Shown: positions 45,117 through 56,963 of the stretch, piece by piece
How the letters are laid out: each line of letters opens with the position of its first letter
Numbering within the stretch: position 1 is the stretch's first letter
Source: Dipteris shenzhenensis
Taxonomy: Eukaryota; Polypodiophyta; Polypodiopsida; Gleicheniales
DNA: 64,000 nucleotides
Strand: one strand, 5' to 3'
NCBI GenBank assembly: GCA_047967505.1
Contig: CM106538.1
Position numbers and translations under genes: made by a program
The notes under the pieces: model-generated
Seen by the model: only the letters and a program-made list of their open reading frames with translations
What the model was told of the DNA's origin: nothing
The model's database searches: none

Positions 45117-45381
45117 TGTGATCCGAATTTACTAGCAACCAAATTGTGCTCAAGGACAACCAACTTCAATGTTGAACCCTATATTAGTCGAGACCCAATC
45201 TCTTGAATTTTTCAAAAATCACAATTCGTAGCAATATTTAAAGGTGTCAATTCAAACTCTTCCGCCATTCCAATAGGACAACTTTGACCTGAGGAAGTGG
45301 ATCCTCAATTTGAATATGATGTAGAGTATCTAATGTATTATCTAGAAGGAACAGAAGGCTTGATCCCTAAATATTTAAATC
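45117..45381. other. Remnant between CACTA and Copia-1
   Basis: A weakly open plus-strand frame (EYDVEYLMYYLEGTEGLIPK, 45317-45376) ends at the Copia-1 insertion site. The frame on the far side of Copia-1 also looks coding, suggesting an older retroelement as the target. No domain was identified. Confidence 0.3.
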
Positions 45382-46102
45382 TGTTAGATATCAATGCTAC
45401 ACTCTCATGTAACTACACGGGAACCAGCTAACTCTACTTGTAAGCCCCCCATATGAGGAGAAGGCATTTAAGTAGCTCGATTATCTGGTAGGTCCTGGTT
45501 TGGACACTAGATGGGGGCCATGTGTGGCCTGATGGCTGGACGGAGTTGGCACACTGTCAACTAGGCTACATGCAAGTACGGGAAGGCATCCCATGACTAT
45601 GACCGCATTGAGGGTAGACGGAGCATTTCTCAAGGCAACCCACTCTCAAGTTGCGGGGCCCGTTTGGAGCCCCAGATGATCTCGGATGGCTCTGCGAATG
45701 GTGTCCATAGGTCAGTTGCTCTATTTTGCGCACCGGTTCTATCGTGTGGTCAGTGGCCTATTTTGGGACGGACCCCCCATCGGCCGTTTTGGGCGGACTA
45801 GGTCGATCACCCCATTGGGTCTAACTGACTATGACTGGTAGCTATATAAGAGCAAGCCTGTGAAGCCCATTTCATCACTGGCTATAGCAACCCTAATTCC
45901 TTAGCATCCAGCCTCCATCCTCTACTGTTTCTAGATCGCCATCGAAGCTTCTCTCACAGGAGCACACGGCTGGGATGTAGCGCCATCTATTGTATCAGTT
46001 CTACAGTAATCAAATTTTTTATTCTCCATACTATCTGCTTTTCTCTCTTGCGTACAAGATCCTATTATCTGTTGAGCACAGACGTTGCATTGTTTTCTTA
46101 CA
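45382..46102 (+). repeat. Copia-1 5' LTR
   Basis: The LTR starts TGTTAGATATC and ends CTTACA. A TATA box (GCTATATAAGAGC, about 45840) lies in the position expected for the U3 promoter. The sequence around CATTTCATCACTGGCTATAG is conserved in all four LTRs of the window. Confidence 0.97.
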
Positions 46103-46114
46103 TGGTATCAGAGC
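46103..46114 (+). other. Copia-1 primer-binding site
   Basis: TGGTATCAGAGC directly abuts the LTR and is complementary to the 3' end of initiator-Met tRNA, as is usual for plant copia elements. Confidence 0.95.
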
Positions 46115-46172
46115 TTGGGCTCTAGCAAGAAGATTTGGTAGTGTGTTTCTATTTGCGAGCAGATTGTGAGAG

Positions 46173-49100
46173 ATGGCCCAGCCCACAAGACTGCAAATCC
46201 CACCATTCGACAAAAGCAGAAAGTTGGACAGCTCTAACTATCCACTCTAGAAGTTCAAGATAAAGACCATCCTAAGTGCATAGGAGCTTTCGGATACTAC
46301 TACTGGGGTGGACATGAAGCCGGTTCCGAGACCGAATCCGGCCAATGCAGCACAACAAATAGTACCAATTGCGGATGAGATTCTCGCATGGACAAGAAGA
46401 AATGCAGATGCGCTGTGTTCTATTGTCTACAGTGTAAGTGATTCTGTCATGGCATTAATTCAACATGTCACCACAGTGGAGGAGGCATGGATGGACTTGA
46501 AAAATCAGTAGGAGACCACGAATCAGATGCGGATTCAGAATCTAGAGACTCAACTCGTGAACAAGAAACTGTCTGAGTCTGAAATGGCAGAGAATTTCAT
46601 CACCAAGGTGAAGAATCTATGTGATCAGATGACTGCGATTGGCATCACCATCACCAACGAGAATCTAGCATGAAGGTGCATACAGATTCTCCCACCAAAG
46701 TATGATGGTCTTGTAATGGTGCTGAATACACATAACAGAAATCCACCCCTCAACTTTGAGGATTTCAGCGCAATGCTTCTGGAGGAGGAGATGCGTCAAA
46801 AGATGAGGACTGGAGAAGATTTGACTTCCTACGCTAGATCAAAGAAAGGTAAGGGTAAGGACTCTGGTAACCCATCTTCTTCTGATGATAAAAAGAGAAA
46901 GAAGAAGATCAAGTGTTTCTATTGCAACAAGGCAAAGCATAAGCAGAATGAGTGCCGAAAGAAGAATGCAAATGAGAAGAACGGAGTAAAGAAAGAGTCC
47001 AGCAATAGCACGCAGGCAGTACCAGTAGAGCTGTTCATAGCAATTGAGGAGATTTGCACGGAGGCAGTTCATGTACCTGCAGATGAACCTTCGATCATTG
47101 ACAATGGTGCATCACGCCACATGACCAGTTAGAAGGATTGGTATACCTCTCTACATCCGGTAGGGAATGACATCTTGGTAGCAGTCGGCAATGATGCAAA
47201 ATGTCCAGCAAAAGGAAAAGGTACGATTGCTCTCAAGTCAGATGGAGTTGTAAAATAGTTGTCCGATGTTCTTTATGTGCCAGATATCAAGAAGAACTTG
47301 TTGTCCATTTTTGCGATCACGAATCAGAACCTCAAAGTTCAATTTGATAAGAATGGCGCACGGATTTTGGATCTTCAAAGGAAGGTAGTTGGTAAAGGTA
47401 CATGGCGCAACAACGTCTACGAACTCTCAGCTTTCAGTGCTCGAGCGGATGTGAAGAACACTAAGCTATGGCATGAGAGGTATGGTCATCTAAACCTTAG
47501 TTCTTTGAAGGAGATGCATAAAAGTGGAATGATTGTAGACCTACCAGAAATTATAGATCTACCCGATGTATGTGAAGCTTGCATTATGGGCAAGCAGCAT
47601 CGGCGACCCTTTCCTAAAGAGGCCAGCAAGGCAAAGGCTCCTCTAGAGCTCATTCACACGGACCTTTGCAGAAAGATGGAGACGAAAGCTTTGGGTGGTT
47701 CCTACTACTTCATGATGCTGATTGACGACTACAGTAGAAGGATATGGATATACTTCCTAAAGACTAAAGATGAGGCTTTTAGTAAGTTCAAAGAATGGCA
47801 TGTAATGGTCGAGAAAGAATCGGGGATGAAGGTGAAGAAGTTGAGATCAGATAGAGGTGGAGAGTTCACATCAAGTGAATTCGAAAGTTACTGCAAAAGT
47901 CACGGGATCAAGAGGCAGAAACCCCCGCCATATACATCATAGCAAAATGGAGTAGCAGAATGCAAGATGCGTGTCATTTGCAAAATGGGCAGGAGTTTGA
48001 TGAAAGGGGAAGATTTGCCAAAGACTTTCTGGGCTGAAGCATGTAACATGACAGTTTACATTCTAAATCGTAGTAGCTACCTGAAGGCTGTGAACAGGAT
48101 GACTCCACTGCAGGCCTTTTCTAGTAAGAAACCTTCAGCTGCACATTTCAGAGTTTTTGGATGTGACTCTTTTGTGCATGTCCCTGATGCTAACACAACT
48201 AAATGGGAACCGAAGAGCCGGAAGTGTATTTTCTTGGGCTACAGTGAAGAGGCAAAGGGTTACCATCTCTATAACCCTGTTACTAAGAAGGTAATAGTAA
48301 GTTGCAATGTGGTCTTCTCAAAATAGCTGCATCAATTGGAGGAGGATGCTTCCTTCCCAGACAAGCGGGACTAGGATATCCATCCAGTACAACCACCAAC
48401 AGTAAACCGAACTCCCCTAACAGTGCTTGGGAGGATTCAAGATAAAGAAGAGAAAGAAGAGCCTGCAGAACCACAACAGAAACGGCCATTCCCGAAGTGG
48501 GTAAAGCAGCTTTTGGACGGCAGAGAACCTCTAGCCATTGAGGAGAAACCATCTGAACACCACCGGTCCAAGAGATTAGAGAAGCAAAGAAGGGTGTAGG
48601 AACACTTGGTCAACTATGCTTTGATGACATAGGTGATCTGTGCTGATGAACCCAAGTGTCTTGAAGAGGCACAGGCTGATGATAGGTGGATGGAGGCTAT
48701 GCAGTCAGAGTATGGCTCCATAATGAAGAACAACACTTGGGACCTTGTGGATTGACCACCAAAACACAAGTTAATCGGCACCAAGTGGGTGTACAAGACC
48801 AAGTACAAGTCTGACGGCACATTGGATAAGTACAAGGCTCGGCTCATGGCAAAAGGATTTGCACAGGTACATGGATTTGATTATCAGGATACTTTTGCTC
48901 CCACAGCTTGACTAACCAGAATTCGCAATGTTTTGGCTTTAGCTGCCCAGGGAAGTTGGCCCGTGTTTCAGATGGATGTAAAATCTGCCTTTCTAAATGG
49001 AGATCTTAAGGAGGAGGTATACATGGAACAACCACCAAGTTTTGAGATCCTCGGTTTAGAAGGTAAAGTCTGTAAACTAAAGACACTTTACGGGCTGAAT

Positions 49101-50163
49101 TAGGCCCCACGAGCGTGGTACCAATGAATTGATGCCTACTTTCTACAAAACAGGTTCAAGAGGAGCTCATCTGATGCAAATTTGTTTATCTTCAGAGAAG
49201 GAGGCAGGTGTATGATCGTGGTCCTTTATGTGGACGACCTTGTCATAACAGGGAATCATGAAGAGAAGATCTCATAGACAAAGCATTTGCTAGGAAGAGA
49301 GTTTGAAATGACCGACCTCGGATTGATGCATTTCTGTTTAGGGATTGAAGTTTGGCAAGAGCCAAGATAGATCATCTCACAGCTGAAATATGCTGGAGAG
49401 ATACTGAAGGAATTTGGCATGGCTGAAAGCAAGACAGTTTGCACCCCTATGGAGGTTGACGTGAAGCTCTCAAACGAGGATTCATCACCACTGGTGGACG
49501 AAGCAAAGTACAGAAGGCTTGTGGGTAGATTGATTTACTTGTGCAACATGCGGCTAGACATCAGCTTTGCGACTGGTGTACTAAGCAGGTTTTCCAATAA
49601 GCCCCGAGAGAACCATTGGAGAGCAAGGATGTGGGTGCTGAAATACATCAAAGGCACACTTGATTATGGCATCACCTATACCAAGGGCAACATCTTGACC
49701 AGATTCTGTGACTCGAATTGGTTAGGAGACGTGGACAACAGGAGATCAATGATAGGTTACTATTTCTCACTTGGATGTGGAGCTGTGTCATGGGTCAGCA
49801 AGAAGCAACCCATAGTTGCTCTTTCTTCTGCTAAGGCCGAGTACAAATCAACACACTTTGCTTCTTGCGAGGCAGTATGGTTGGGGAGAATTTTAGGGGA
49901 CATGGGTGCAGTGCAGCACAAGCCAACACGGTTATCATGTGACAATCAGAGTTGCATGGCGATTGCAAAGAACCCTGTGTTCCACGCTCACACAAAACAC
50001 ATTGAGATTCAATATCGCTTTGTACGCGAGCTCATCATGGATGGAGAGGTCGACTTGGTGTACTTTTCGACTACAGAGAATGCTGCAGACATCTTCACGA
50101 AGGCTCTTGGAAGACTTGCTGGAGAGGCATCTTCACCGACTTGGCATTGGCCCGAAAAAATAA
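46173..50163 (+). pseudogene. Copia-1 gag-pol polyprotein, multiply broken
   Basis: The frame starts at ATG 46173 (MAQPTRLQIPPF) and ends at TAA 50161. Gag retains a CX2CX4HX4C zinc knuckle (CFYCNKAKHKQNEC, about 46915-46956). The protease site reads DNGAS instead of DTGAS. The integrase HHCC region (WHERYGHLNL, then CEACIMGKQH) and the catalytic segments TDLC and DDYSRR are visible, and reverse transcriptase keeps YVDDLVIT near 49228. RNase H reads CDSNW where CDSDW is expected, so a catalytic Asp is lost. At least eleven in-frame TAG or TGA codons lie where Copia-2 has CAG or CGA. A 2-base deletion near 50109 shifts the last 18 codons. Confidence 0.95.
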
Positions 50164-50182
50164 GTTCACTTGTGGGTGGACA

Positions 50183-50192
50183 TTGAGGGGGG
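50183..50192 (+). other. Copia-1 polypurine tract
   Basis: TTGAGGGGGG immediately precedes the 3' LTR and would prime plus-strand DNA synthesis. Confidence 0.85.
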
Positions 50193-50906
50193 TGTTAGAT
50201 ATCAATGCTCCACTCTCGTGTAACTACGTGGGATCCAGCTAACTCTACTTATAAGCCCCCCATATGAGGAGAAGGCATTTGAGTAGCTCGGTTATCCGGT
50301 AGGTCCTGGTTTGGACACCAGATGGTGGCCATGTGTGGCCTGATCGTTAGACGGAGTTGGCACACTACCAACTAGGCTACATGCAAGTGCAGGAAGGCAT
50401 CCCATGACTGATCGCATTGAGGGTAGATGGAGCATTTCTCGGGGCAACCCACTCTCGGGTTGTGGGGCCCCTTTGGAGCCCCAGATGATCCCGGATGGCT
50501 CTGGGTCAAATGGTCACCATAGGTTTGTTGCTCTATTTTACGCACCGGTTCTATCATGTGGTCGGTGGCCTACTGACCCCCAGTCGGCCATTTTGGGCGA
50601 ACTGGGTCGGTCACCCAATTGGGTCTAACCGACTACGACTGGTAGCTATATAAGAGCAAGCCTGTGAAGCCCATTTCATCACTGGCTATAGCAATCTTGA
50701 TTCCTTAGCATCCAGCCTCCGTTCTCTACTATTTCTAGATTGCCATCGAAGCTTCTCTCACAGGAGGGCACGGCTGGGAGGCAGCGCCATCTATTGTATC
50801 AGTTCTACAATAATCAAATTTTTGATTCTCCATACAATCTGCTTTTCTCTCTTGCGTATGAGATCTTGTTATCTGTTGAGCACAGAGGTTGTATTGTTTT
50901 CTTACA
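50193..50906 (+). repeat. Copia-1 3' LTR
   Basis: It matches the 5' LTR with scattered substitutions and small indels, including a shorter copy of the GGACGGACCCC region near 50570. The divergence shows that the insertion is not recent. The target duplication AAATC follows at 50907-50911. Confidence 0.97.
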
Positions 50907-52261
50907 AAATCAAATTTAGCCAAATGTATACCAAACACAAGTCAAGCATTCTGTATGTAACCAATCTGCCAAGAAGGTAGCATTGTCCATGCTTGTGTGG
51001 ATTGTCCCCTCAAACCCAAACCCAAACTCAAACCAAAACCCCCACAACCATATAATGTTATGCTTGATGTTCCATCATGCATTATTAGGATTGAAAAATA
51101 AATTGTAACTTGTGAATGTCATTACACAAGAATAAAAAGTGGTAGCCAAGCATCATTTTGTTCCTATTCAAACAAGAAGGCCTCTACAAAAGAAAACACA
51201 ATGCCCATTAATCCTCCACCTAAGTATATCAACTTCGAGACTGGACCCTCATATAAAAGAATCCCATATCTTAATGATGAATCAGAGAAGGTCCCTTTTA
51301 GGCAATTCAAAAATGGATGGAAGATGAACAAGCTCAATTTGAGGCTGAAAAGCAAGCACAAGAGACCTTGCCCCACCAAGACTTGACACCATTATTGGAC
51401 CTATATTCCATCAACAAGGATTTCTCCATAGTGTTCAACAATGCCAACTAAAAGGTGCAGTGCTCTCAAGCATTCTAAGCTACCCCGTGTCCATTCCCAT
51501 CAAAATCTTTTTATGAAAGTGTCCCAAGCTCTGAGATAGTTTCAAACACAAGATATAGTCTTTTCAAAAATGGATGCCAGTCTCATGAAGCAATGTACTC
51601 GCAATGTGAAGGCTGAAGAAGTTCTGACTCAAGAGATTGCAACATTATCATCGAGATCCATCAAGCTTACAACCATCAACTTGTACTCAACCTGGGTGTA
51701 AACCTTTTCTCAACCTAAGTGTTTGTGGTGTACATGGACAATTCTAAAGAAGATTCAATGCCTACTCGTCAAGATGACATGGAACCATGAGAAGTAGTAG
51801 TGCAACCTAGGCCTCATCCAAGCTACACAACCATTGGTGCAACTGAGTCCCTAGAACTTATGTGGCCATCCTTCTCTAGTTATGTCCTTTCCAATGCCAC
51901 ACAAGCTTTCTAGGGAAATGGGGACTAGGAACTCTATTTAAACATGAATAGTTCCTAAGGGAAACTCCTACCCTTATGGCATATATCTAGGAATTATTAC
52001 ACTTGTATTATAATAGGGATGAGAAAGTAAAAAAGTATGGCACCATTAGTGCGAATCAAAAGCTGCTCGATATTTGTCTCAGCATGCAATGATCGTGGGG
52101 ACTTCTCAGGGACTTTTACTTCTAGTTCAAGGGAAAAAATATCCTTCAAGGTCTATTGATGCAAAGTTTCATAATGTGAACATCTCATCTCTTCCATTGT
52201 TGAGCCATTGCCTAGCCACATAATGCATGGTATCATGCTTCAATCATAGAGCCTAACCCCT
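50907..52261 (+). other. Decayed coding remnant, probably an older retroelement
   Basis: A plus-strand frame can be followed with interruptions: HACVDCPLKPKPKLKPKP (about 50980), PINPPPKYINFETGPSYK (about 51204), then DLTPLLDLYSINKDFSIVF (51383-51440). The style is that of a retroelement gag or linker region, but no diagnostic domain was found. After about 51960 the sequence is AT-rich with no recognisable content, up to the Helitron end. Confidence 0.35.
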
Positions 52262-52469
52262 CTATAATTTAACTGAATCTGCATTTAGATACTCTTTACC
52301 ATCTCCTGGCATTGCATTTATTGTAGCACTATTGATTGTACCAACTTCAAGGTTTTGAGGTGCTAGAATAGCACGTTCTCTAAAATATGATGCATAATAT
52401 GTAACTGTTGATAGTCCTTTATAAACCCACTCAATTAAGCCTTCCATGGAATTTGTCTCTAGAAGCATT

Positions 52470-53219
52470 CATTAGGAAAAGCCAAAGCTCATTTTGGGGC
52501 CCTGTAAGAAATTTGTGATTTTCTAATTTTCTTGGCTCAAAATAAAAATTTTCTAGAGTGAGAAGCACAAATGTATACGTTCGAGCATTCAATTAGAGAT
52601 ATAAATTGCGAAACAAATAAGCTGACATTTTGAAGTTCCTACTCGAGTGTTCTTTAGTGTGTCATAAATGCTTTGTCCAAGGACCCAAATGGGTTTTTAC
52701 TATTTTTGTGCAAAATTTGGTAGTTTTAGCATCACCATTGTGTCTGGAGTAGGAGAAAACCCCCAAAACAACTTTTAAATCACTAAATTTTGCCTCCCGA
52801 AGGGGTCAGAATGACCAAAACATATGCATGATAGGATTGTGCTTAAGAAAGCAATTTTGGCACTTGGATTGGGGCCAAGTGCCCAAATCGCTTTCTTAAG
52901 CACATTCTTGTCAGGCGCTTGATTTGGTCATTTTGACCTCTCTAAGATTACACTTATGACACAGTGAAAAACACTCAAGCGGGAACTTCAAAATGTCAGT
53001 TTATTTGTTTTGGGATTTGGTGTGGCATTTATGATACGCTAGAAAACAAGAGTGAGAACTTCAAAATGCCAGTGTGACAAGTGTCTTTAGATAGATAAAA
53101 TTCATTTTTTGAAAAAATAAAAGCATTTCTAATGCAACGTTGGCCTCTCTCTCATTGGAGGATCTCTATTTTTTGTCTAACCTAAAAGGCCCCAAAATGA
53201 GCTCTGGCTTTTCCTAATG
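52470..53219. mobile_element. 750-bp foldback/MITE-like element inside the Helitron
   Basis: The ends CATTAGGAAAAGCCAAAGCT (52470) and the inverse of CATTAGGAAAAGCCAGAGCT (ending 53219) form terminal inverted repeats of about 32 bp with one mismatch. Much of the interior is also inverted: ACAAATAAGCTGACATTTTG at about 52612 pairs with CAAAATGTCAGTTTATTTGT at about 52989, and a central stem surrounds 52880. If the ends are read as GGAAAAGCC, a TA lies on each side, as expected for mariner-type MITEs. No protein is encoded. Confidence 0.82.
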
Positions 53220-53240
53220 GTGTTTGGAATTAAAATATTT

Positions 53241-53362
53241 CCTTCTTGCATATCTCTACCTATTCCATTTCCATGTCTATAACCCACTATATGAATTGTT
53301 GCCTTCTTGCATATCTGTGCTTATTCCATTTCCTATGTCTATAATCCACTATATGAATTCTT
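53241..53362. repeat. 61-bp tandem duplication in the Helitron
   Basis: TCTTGCATATCT to CACTATATGAATT occurs twice with a 61-base offset. It lies in the helicase region, next to the foldback element. Confidence 0.85.
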
Positions 53363-54779
53363 GCTCTGTTGAGGTTTCACCAATTTGAAGAACTCGCATA
53401 TTTTGTGTGAGTTTTAAGACTTTTGTATTTCTCCAAATTTTTGAGTGGCATAATATAGCATTGACAATCTCCTCTCTTCCTATCTTTGGAACCACCTGCA
53501 ACACATGTCTAAAATCTCCACCCAATAGCACCACCTTTCCACCAAAAAGTTTGTCATTAGACATGATATCTTGCAATGTTGTTGTTAACACTTATATTTC
53601 AAGTGCTACTAAGATGTAGATGCAATGGTATCTTGAAAGGTAAGTGTGATGTGCATCCATTAGCTAGTAACAATGCTACAATTCCTAAAGATGCACATGC
53701 TAAAGCAATATATCCCTCTCCATGTAGCCGAGAGAGCAAACATTTATAGAGGAAGGTCTTTCCAGATCCTTTTGTTGCCAAAATTTAATTGAAGGTGAAT
53801 TGCTGACAATCATTTAGAGTTCTTTCCATCTCTTGAGAAATTTCTTTCTGTTGCACAAAATCAAACATCCTCTCTTCTTGGAATAAACCATTTGTATTAG
53901 AGAAAGACATTCGGTCTATTATAGGTAATCCATCAAAATCTACCAACCTATTGCCATGTTCTTGAAGAATTTGTTATAAATACAATAATGACTTCTTTTC
54001 TGCTATTGAACAATGATCAATTATATTCTCCACACTTCATTTCAAGGCATGGAAAAAATCATTTGAAAGTGCCGATGAAAATTTGTCCCATAAAAGGCAT
54101 GGAGACGTAGGCTGACAAAAGACAAAATTGTGACAAATAGATGTCTTAATTGCATGTTATTTTGATCGAACAAAGCCTCTTGCATACACACAAACTACTC
54201 TTCATCACTTTCCAATAGACCTCTAGCTAAGCATGCTGCCTTGAATGAAGGATGAAGCTGTCCATCAAAAGTTCTTAAATCATCACAGGACTTACAACCC
54301 GTATAAGTAGTTAGCAACATACGCATGAAGTATTGCTCTCCAACGGATGGTGAAACATTGTACATCCACTCAATAGTGTTATCTGATTTTCTTTTGGTCC
54401 ATTTCTTGTTTGATTTGTTCCAAACCTATTTTCCTAGAAAGTCACCGTAAAGTACATTGTTTGCTTCGTATTGCAATTCATTGCATTGGAACCATTCTGT
54501 AAGAGTAGTTTTTCTATTTTGCTCCCTATCCACCACATTTTGCAAGTCATCATCATCTCAAAATGTTACACCATTCAACATTGGAAGATGAAATTGCAAT
54601 CTTTGGACGTTTGGTTTTTCATTGTGCATTTCATACTCATAAATCCTCAACATGCTTCTGATGCTGACACATGACATGCATCTAAATACATGCTAATTTT
54701 ATCCATGATGCAATTATTTTGATTATTTGATTCACCTTGTTCTTCTATAGGATTTTCCATTTGCATCTTGATTGTAGCC

Positions 54780-55780
54780 TATCATGACCTTTATATACAC
54801 ATTTCTACAAATATTTAATAGTTGTGATAGTGGAGCAAACTTCAATATTGATGTGTGCCTTGTACTTCATTGATAGGAAATGATTGAAAGGCACAATCCA
54901 ACGGTTGTCTACAATACCCTCTCTCACCTTGATATTTTTACCATCATCTCTATGCATATACATAGGATAACCATCATTACCCACAATAGTACATTGAGAG
55001 AAGGAGCATGGGTAATGTCGATTGCATTTGCCGTCAATCATGCAAGTAGCATAGGCATTGAACGCATCACATGGGACATGAACATTACATTGCTTGATAA
55101 TTGCATGCAACTCAAGAAATAATGTCACATCAGGTATCTCTACACATACCAAGTGGTCATAGTGGCTAACCTCTATAGGTTTATAAGCACCTTCCAAAAT
55201 CAACAGTATATGCAAGTGTGGCAAACCTCTCTTCGTAAATTCTATCACACAAACATATCCGGTCCAGCTACTTTTCCAAACAAATTATCCTTTAAAATTG
55301 ATTGCATCATATCCTTGTGCTTTTGATAGAAGACATGTGTTGTCAGATCTGGACAATCGTGTGCACTCTAACCTGGCAAAAGTCTTTTTGATATCTCAAC
55401 CCATTTTGGATTGCAAATAAATATGATAAATAAATCATGTTTTTTCCTTTTCCTTACAATTTTGATTGCATCCTGATGTAATTGGCACATATACCTTAGT
55501 CCTCCTGTAAAAGATGATGGCAATGCAACCCTATGTCCTACAGCATTGCCCAATAAATTAACTACCCCATCATTTGAATTTACCATGTCTGTTAATCCTT
55601 GATAAACCTTTGCATGCAAAGATGCCTAATTGCTGTGTATCCATATTAACCTAGATTCTTCCATGCTACTATATGCATCAACAATGTGCTGTTGGATTAA
55701 TCTTCCCCCACATAGAAGGCATGCATTTGTATATGTTGTCACTTGCAAATGGTATGCATAATATTGTCTTTGTGTGACAG
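54780..55780 (-). pseudogene. Helitron Rep domain, broken
   Basis: QRQYYAYHLQV and the GGRLIQQHIVDAY segment open the helitron-like N domain. YQGLTDMVNSND, then ALPSSFTGGLRYMCQLHQDA and FIICNPKW-type sequence (55619-55368) follow. The Rep part begins FTKRGLPHLHILLILEG (about 55240), with the HUH motif as HLH. It continues through IPDVTLFLELHAIIKQCNVH and RWIVPFNHFLSMKYKAHINI to the tyrosine motif, which reads KYL-stop-KCVYKGHDR. The stop and the Tyr-to-Cys change there inactivate it. Rep nicks and joins DNA during rolling-circle transposition. Confidence 0.88.
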
Positions 55781-55795
55781 ACTGCATCCCTAAAA

Positions 55796-56105
55796 GAAAG
55801 ACTCTACCAATTAGAGAAGCATACAGAGACCAGATTAGTTGCTTGCCATGCCATGACAACAACAAAATAGAGAAGGAAGGCATGGTTTGAAAGAAACCTT
55901 AAAGACAAAGACATCAAGGAAGGTGACTTGGTTTTGTTGTACAATACCAAAGTCCACAAGGGCAAACTCAAATTCTAGGTCAAGGACCTTATAGATTCAA
56001 AACAATGAACCCCATTGGAGCTATGCTGCTAGAAACACTGGATGGAGTCCAATTCACAACAAATAGCTATAGGTGTTTTTCTTATAGAGCATCCTTTCTA
56101 CTTTT
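55796..56105 (+). pseudogene. Ty3/gypsy integrase C-terminal remnant
   Basis: The frame reads ERLYQLEKHTETRLVACHAM, then RRKAWFERNLKDKDIKEGDL and VLLYNTKVHKGKLKF, followed after a frame change by GQGPYRFK and GAMLLETLDGVQF. This order (linker, KEGDLVLxYN, GPY, ETLDG) is typical of the integrase C-terminal domain of gypsy elements. Two TAG codons and a frameshift are present. No LTR was identified for it. It abuts the truncated Helitron on the left. Confidence 0.75.
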
Positions 56106-56963
56106 CGCTAGAGCATCTTGTGTAGGGAGCTATTGCTGCATTTGCTCTGATATGCTTTCTTTGGTCTTATGAATTTTAGTCTCGACACTTTGCAACTAGG
56201 TTTGGAGTGATGGGAGCATCTGCCTTTCCATTTCTCTTTCGTGCTCATCTGATGCCATGGTAGAAAACAATTGTGACCATTATTGTAATTGTTGACTGTG
56301 ATGTTGTATGATCTAGAATGTGCTATGGCCTTGCTTGTATCCTGGGGCGCCAACTCCCTTTAGTAAGAAAACCTATCAAAATCTTGAGTATGAGATGAAT
56401 TTAACAATATGCCATGAGTATAAATTATTCAAATTAACAAGGTTGTGTTCTACTCTAAAAGAGCTTCAAATATGTCTTTACACTTTGAAATTTGGGTAAC
56501 ACATGAAAAAGCTACATTAATTTGAAAGGAGATGGGTTTTCATATTTTAGTGTATTTTTTGTTTTACCCCCCCTAGGGCCTCACATATTATGAAAAATAT
56601 ATACAAATCTTAAAATCTTGCAATTTTTCAAGGTATGTAGCTTATATTTTGTGGGACAGGACATGAAATTTTCATATTTTTCCCTTGCATATTTGAAGTC
56701 TTTAAAGGAAATCCATGCATATTATTTATCGACCTTGTCCCCCCATATCCTAGGTTTTGGACAAGGGTAGTAACATATTACATATTGAATTGGCACCCTA
56801 CGGCTTGTATTGGACATATAGTTGACTCGCATGTGCCCATGTGGGATTTTGATCTATTTCTTGAATAGCAGTCTATTGTATGGTGCCAGTAGAGAGATTT
56901 GGGGATTGTGACTTTAGAGTCATGGAGTTGTCAACGTTGACCACTTGTGATTCTTGAAGAGGC
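56106..56963. other. No recognisable feature
   Basis: The stretch holds AT-rich sequence with a short C run (CACCCCCCCTAGGG type, near 56565). It may be the 3' part of the gypsy remnant, but nothing identifies it. Small open frames on the minus strand (56108-56353) have no known relatives. Confidence 0.4.

Larger units (their letters stand above)
45382..50906 (+). mobile_element. Copia-1: complete Ty1/copia LTR retrotransposon
   Basis: All structural parts are present: 721-bp and 714-bp LTRs (TGTTAG to TTACA), a primer-binding site matching the initiator-Met tRNA, gag and pol in copia order (protease, integrase, reverse transcriptase, RNase H), a polypurine tract, and a 5-bp target duplication AAATC at 45377-45381 and 50907-50911. 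The coding region carries many stops and cannot make a functional polyprotein. Copia-2 downstream is a close relative in the same orientation. Confidence 0.97.
52262..54460 (-). pseudogene. Helitron PIF1-type helicase domain, broken
   Basis: QYFMRMLLTTYTGCKSCDDL (about 54360-54270) starts the region typical of Helitron helicases. The Walker A segment reads KGSGKTFLYKCLLSRLHGEG (53781-53720, GTGKT in intact copies). Walker B and motif III follow as GGKVVLLGGDFRHVLQVVPK, then VLKLTQNMR (53591-53430). A 61-bp tandem duplication (53241-53362) and the foldback element interrupt it. The C-terminal piece ERAILAPQNLEVGTINSATI lies at 52468-52262. Several frames are involved, so no functional helicase is encoded. 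Confidence 0.88.
52262..55780 (-). mobile_element. Helitron remnant (RepHel gene), minus strand
   Basis: The order on the minus strand is Helitron N-terminal helicase-like domain, Rep HUH domain, and PIF1-type helicase, as in autonomous plant Helitrons. Both ends appear truncated: no TC start, hairpin or CTRR end was identified. The left part is broken by the foldback element at 52470-53219. The right border abuts a gypsy integrase remnant near 55780-55796. Confidence 0.88.

Noticed and set aside
46173-50163. Stops in Copia-1 being removed by U-to-C RNA editing as known in fern and hornwort organelles
   Set aside because: The element is nuclear, and such editing is organellar. Loss by cytosine deamination explains the pattern more simply.
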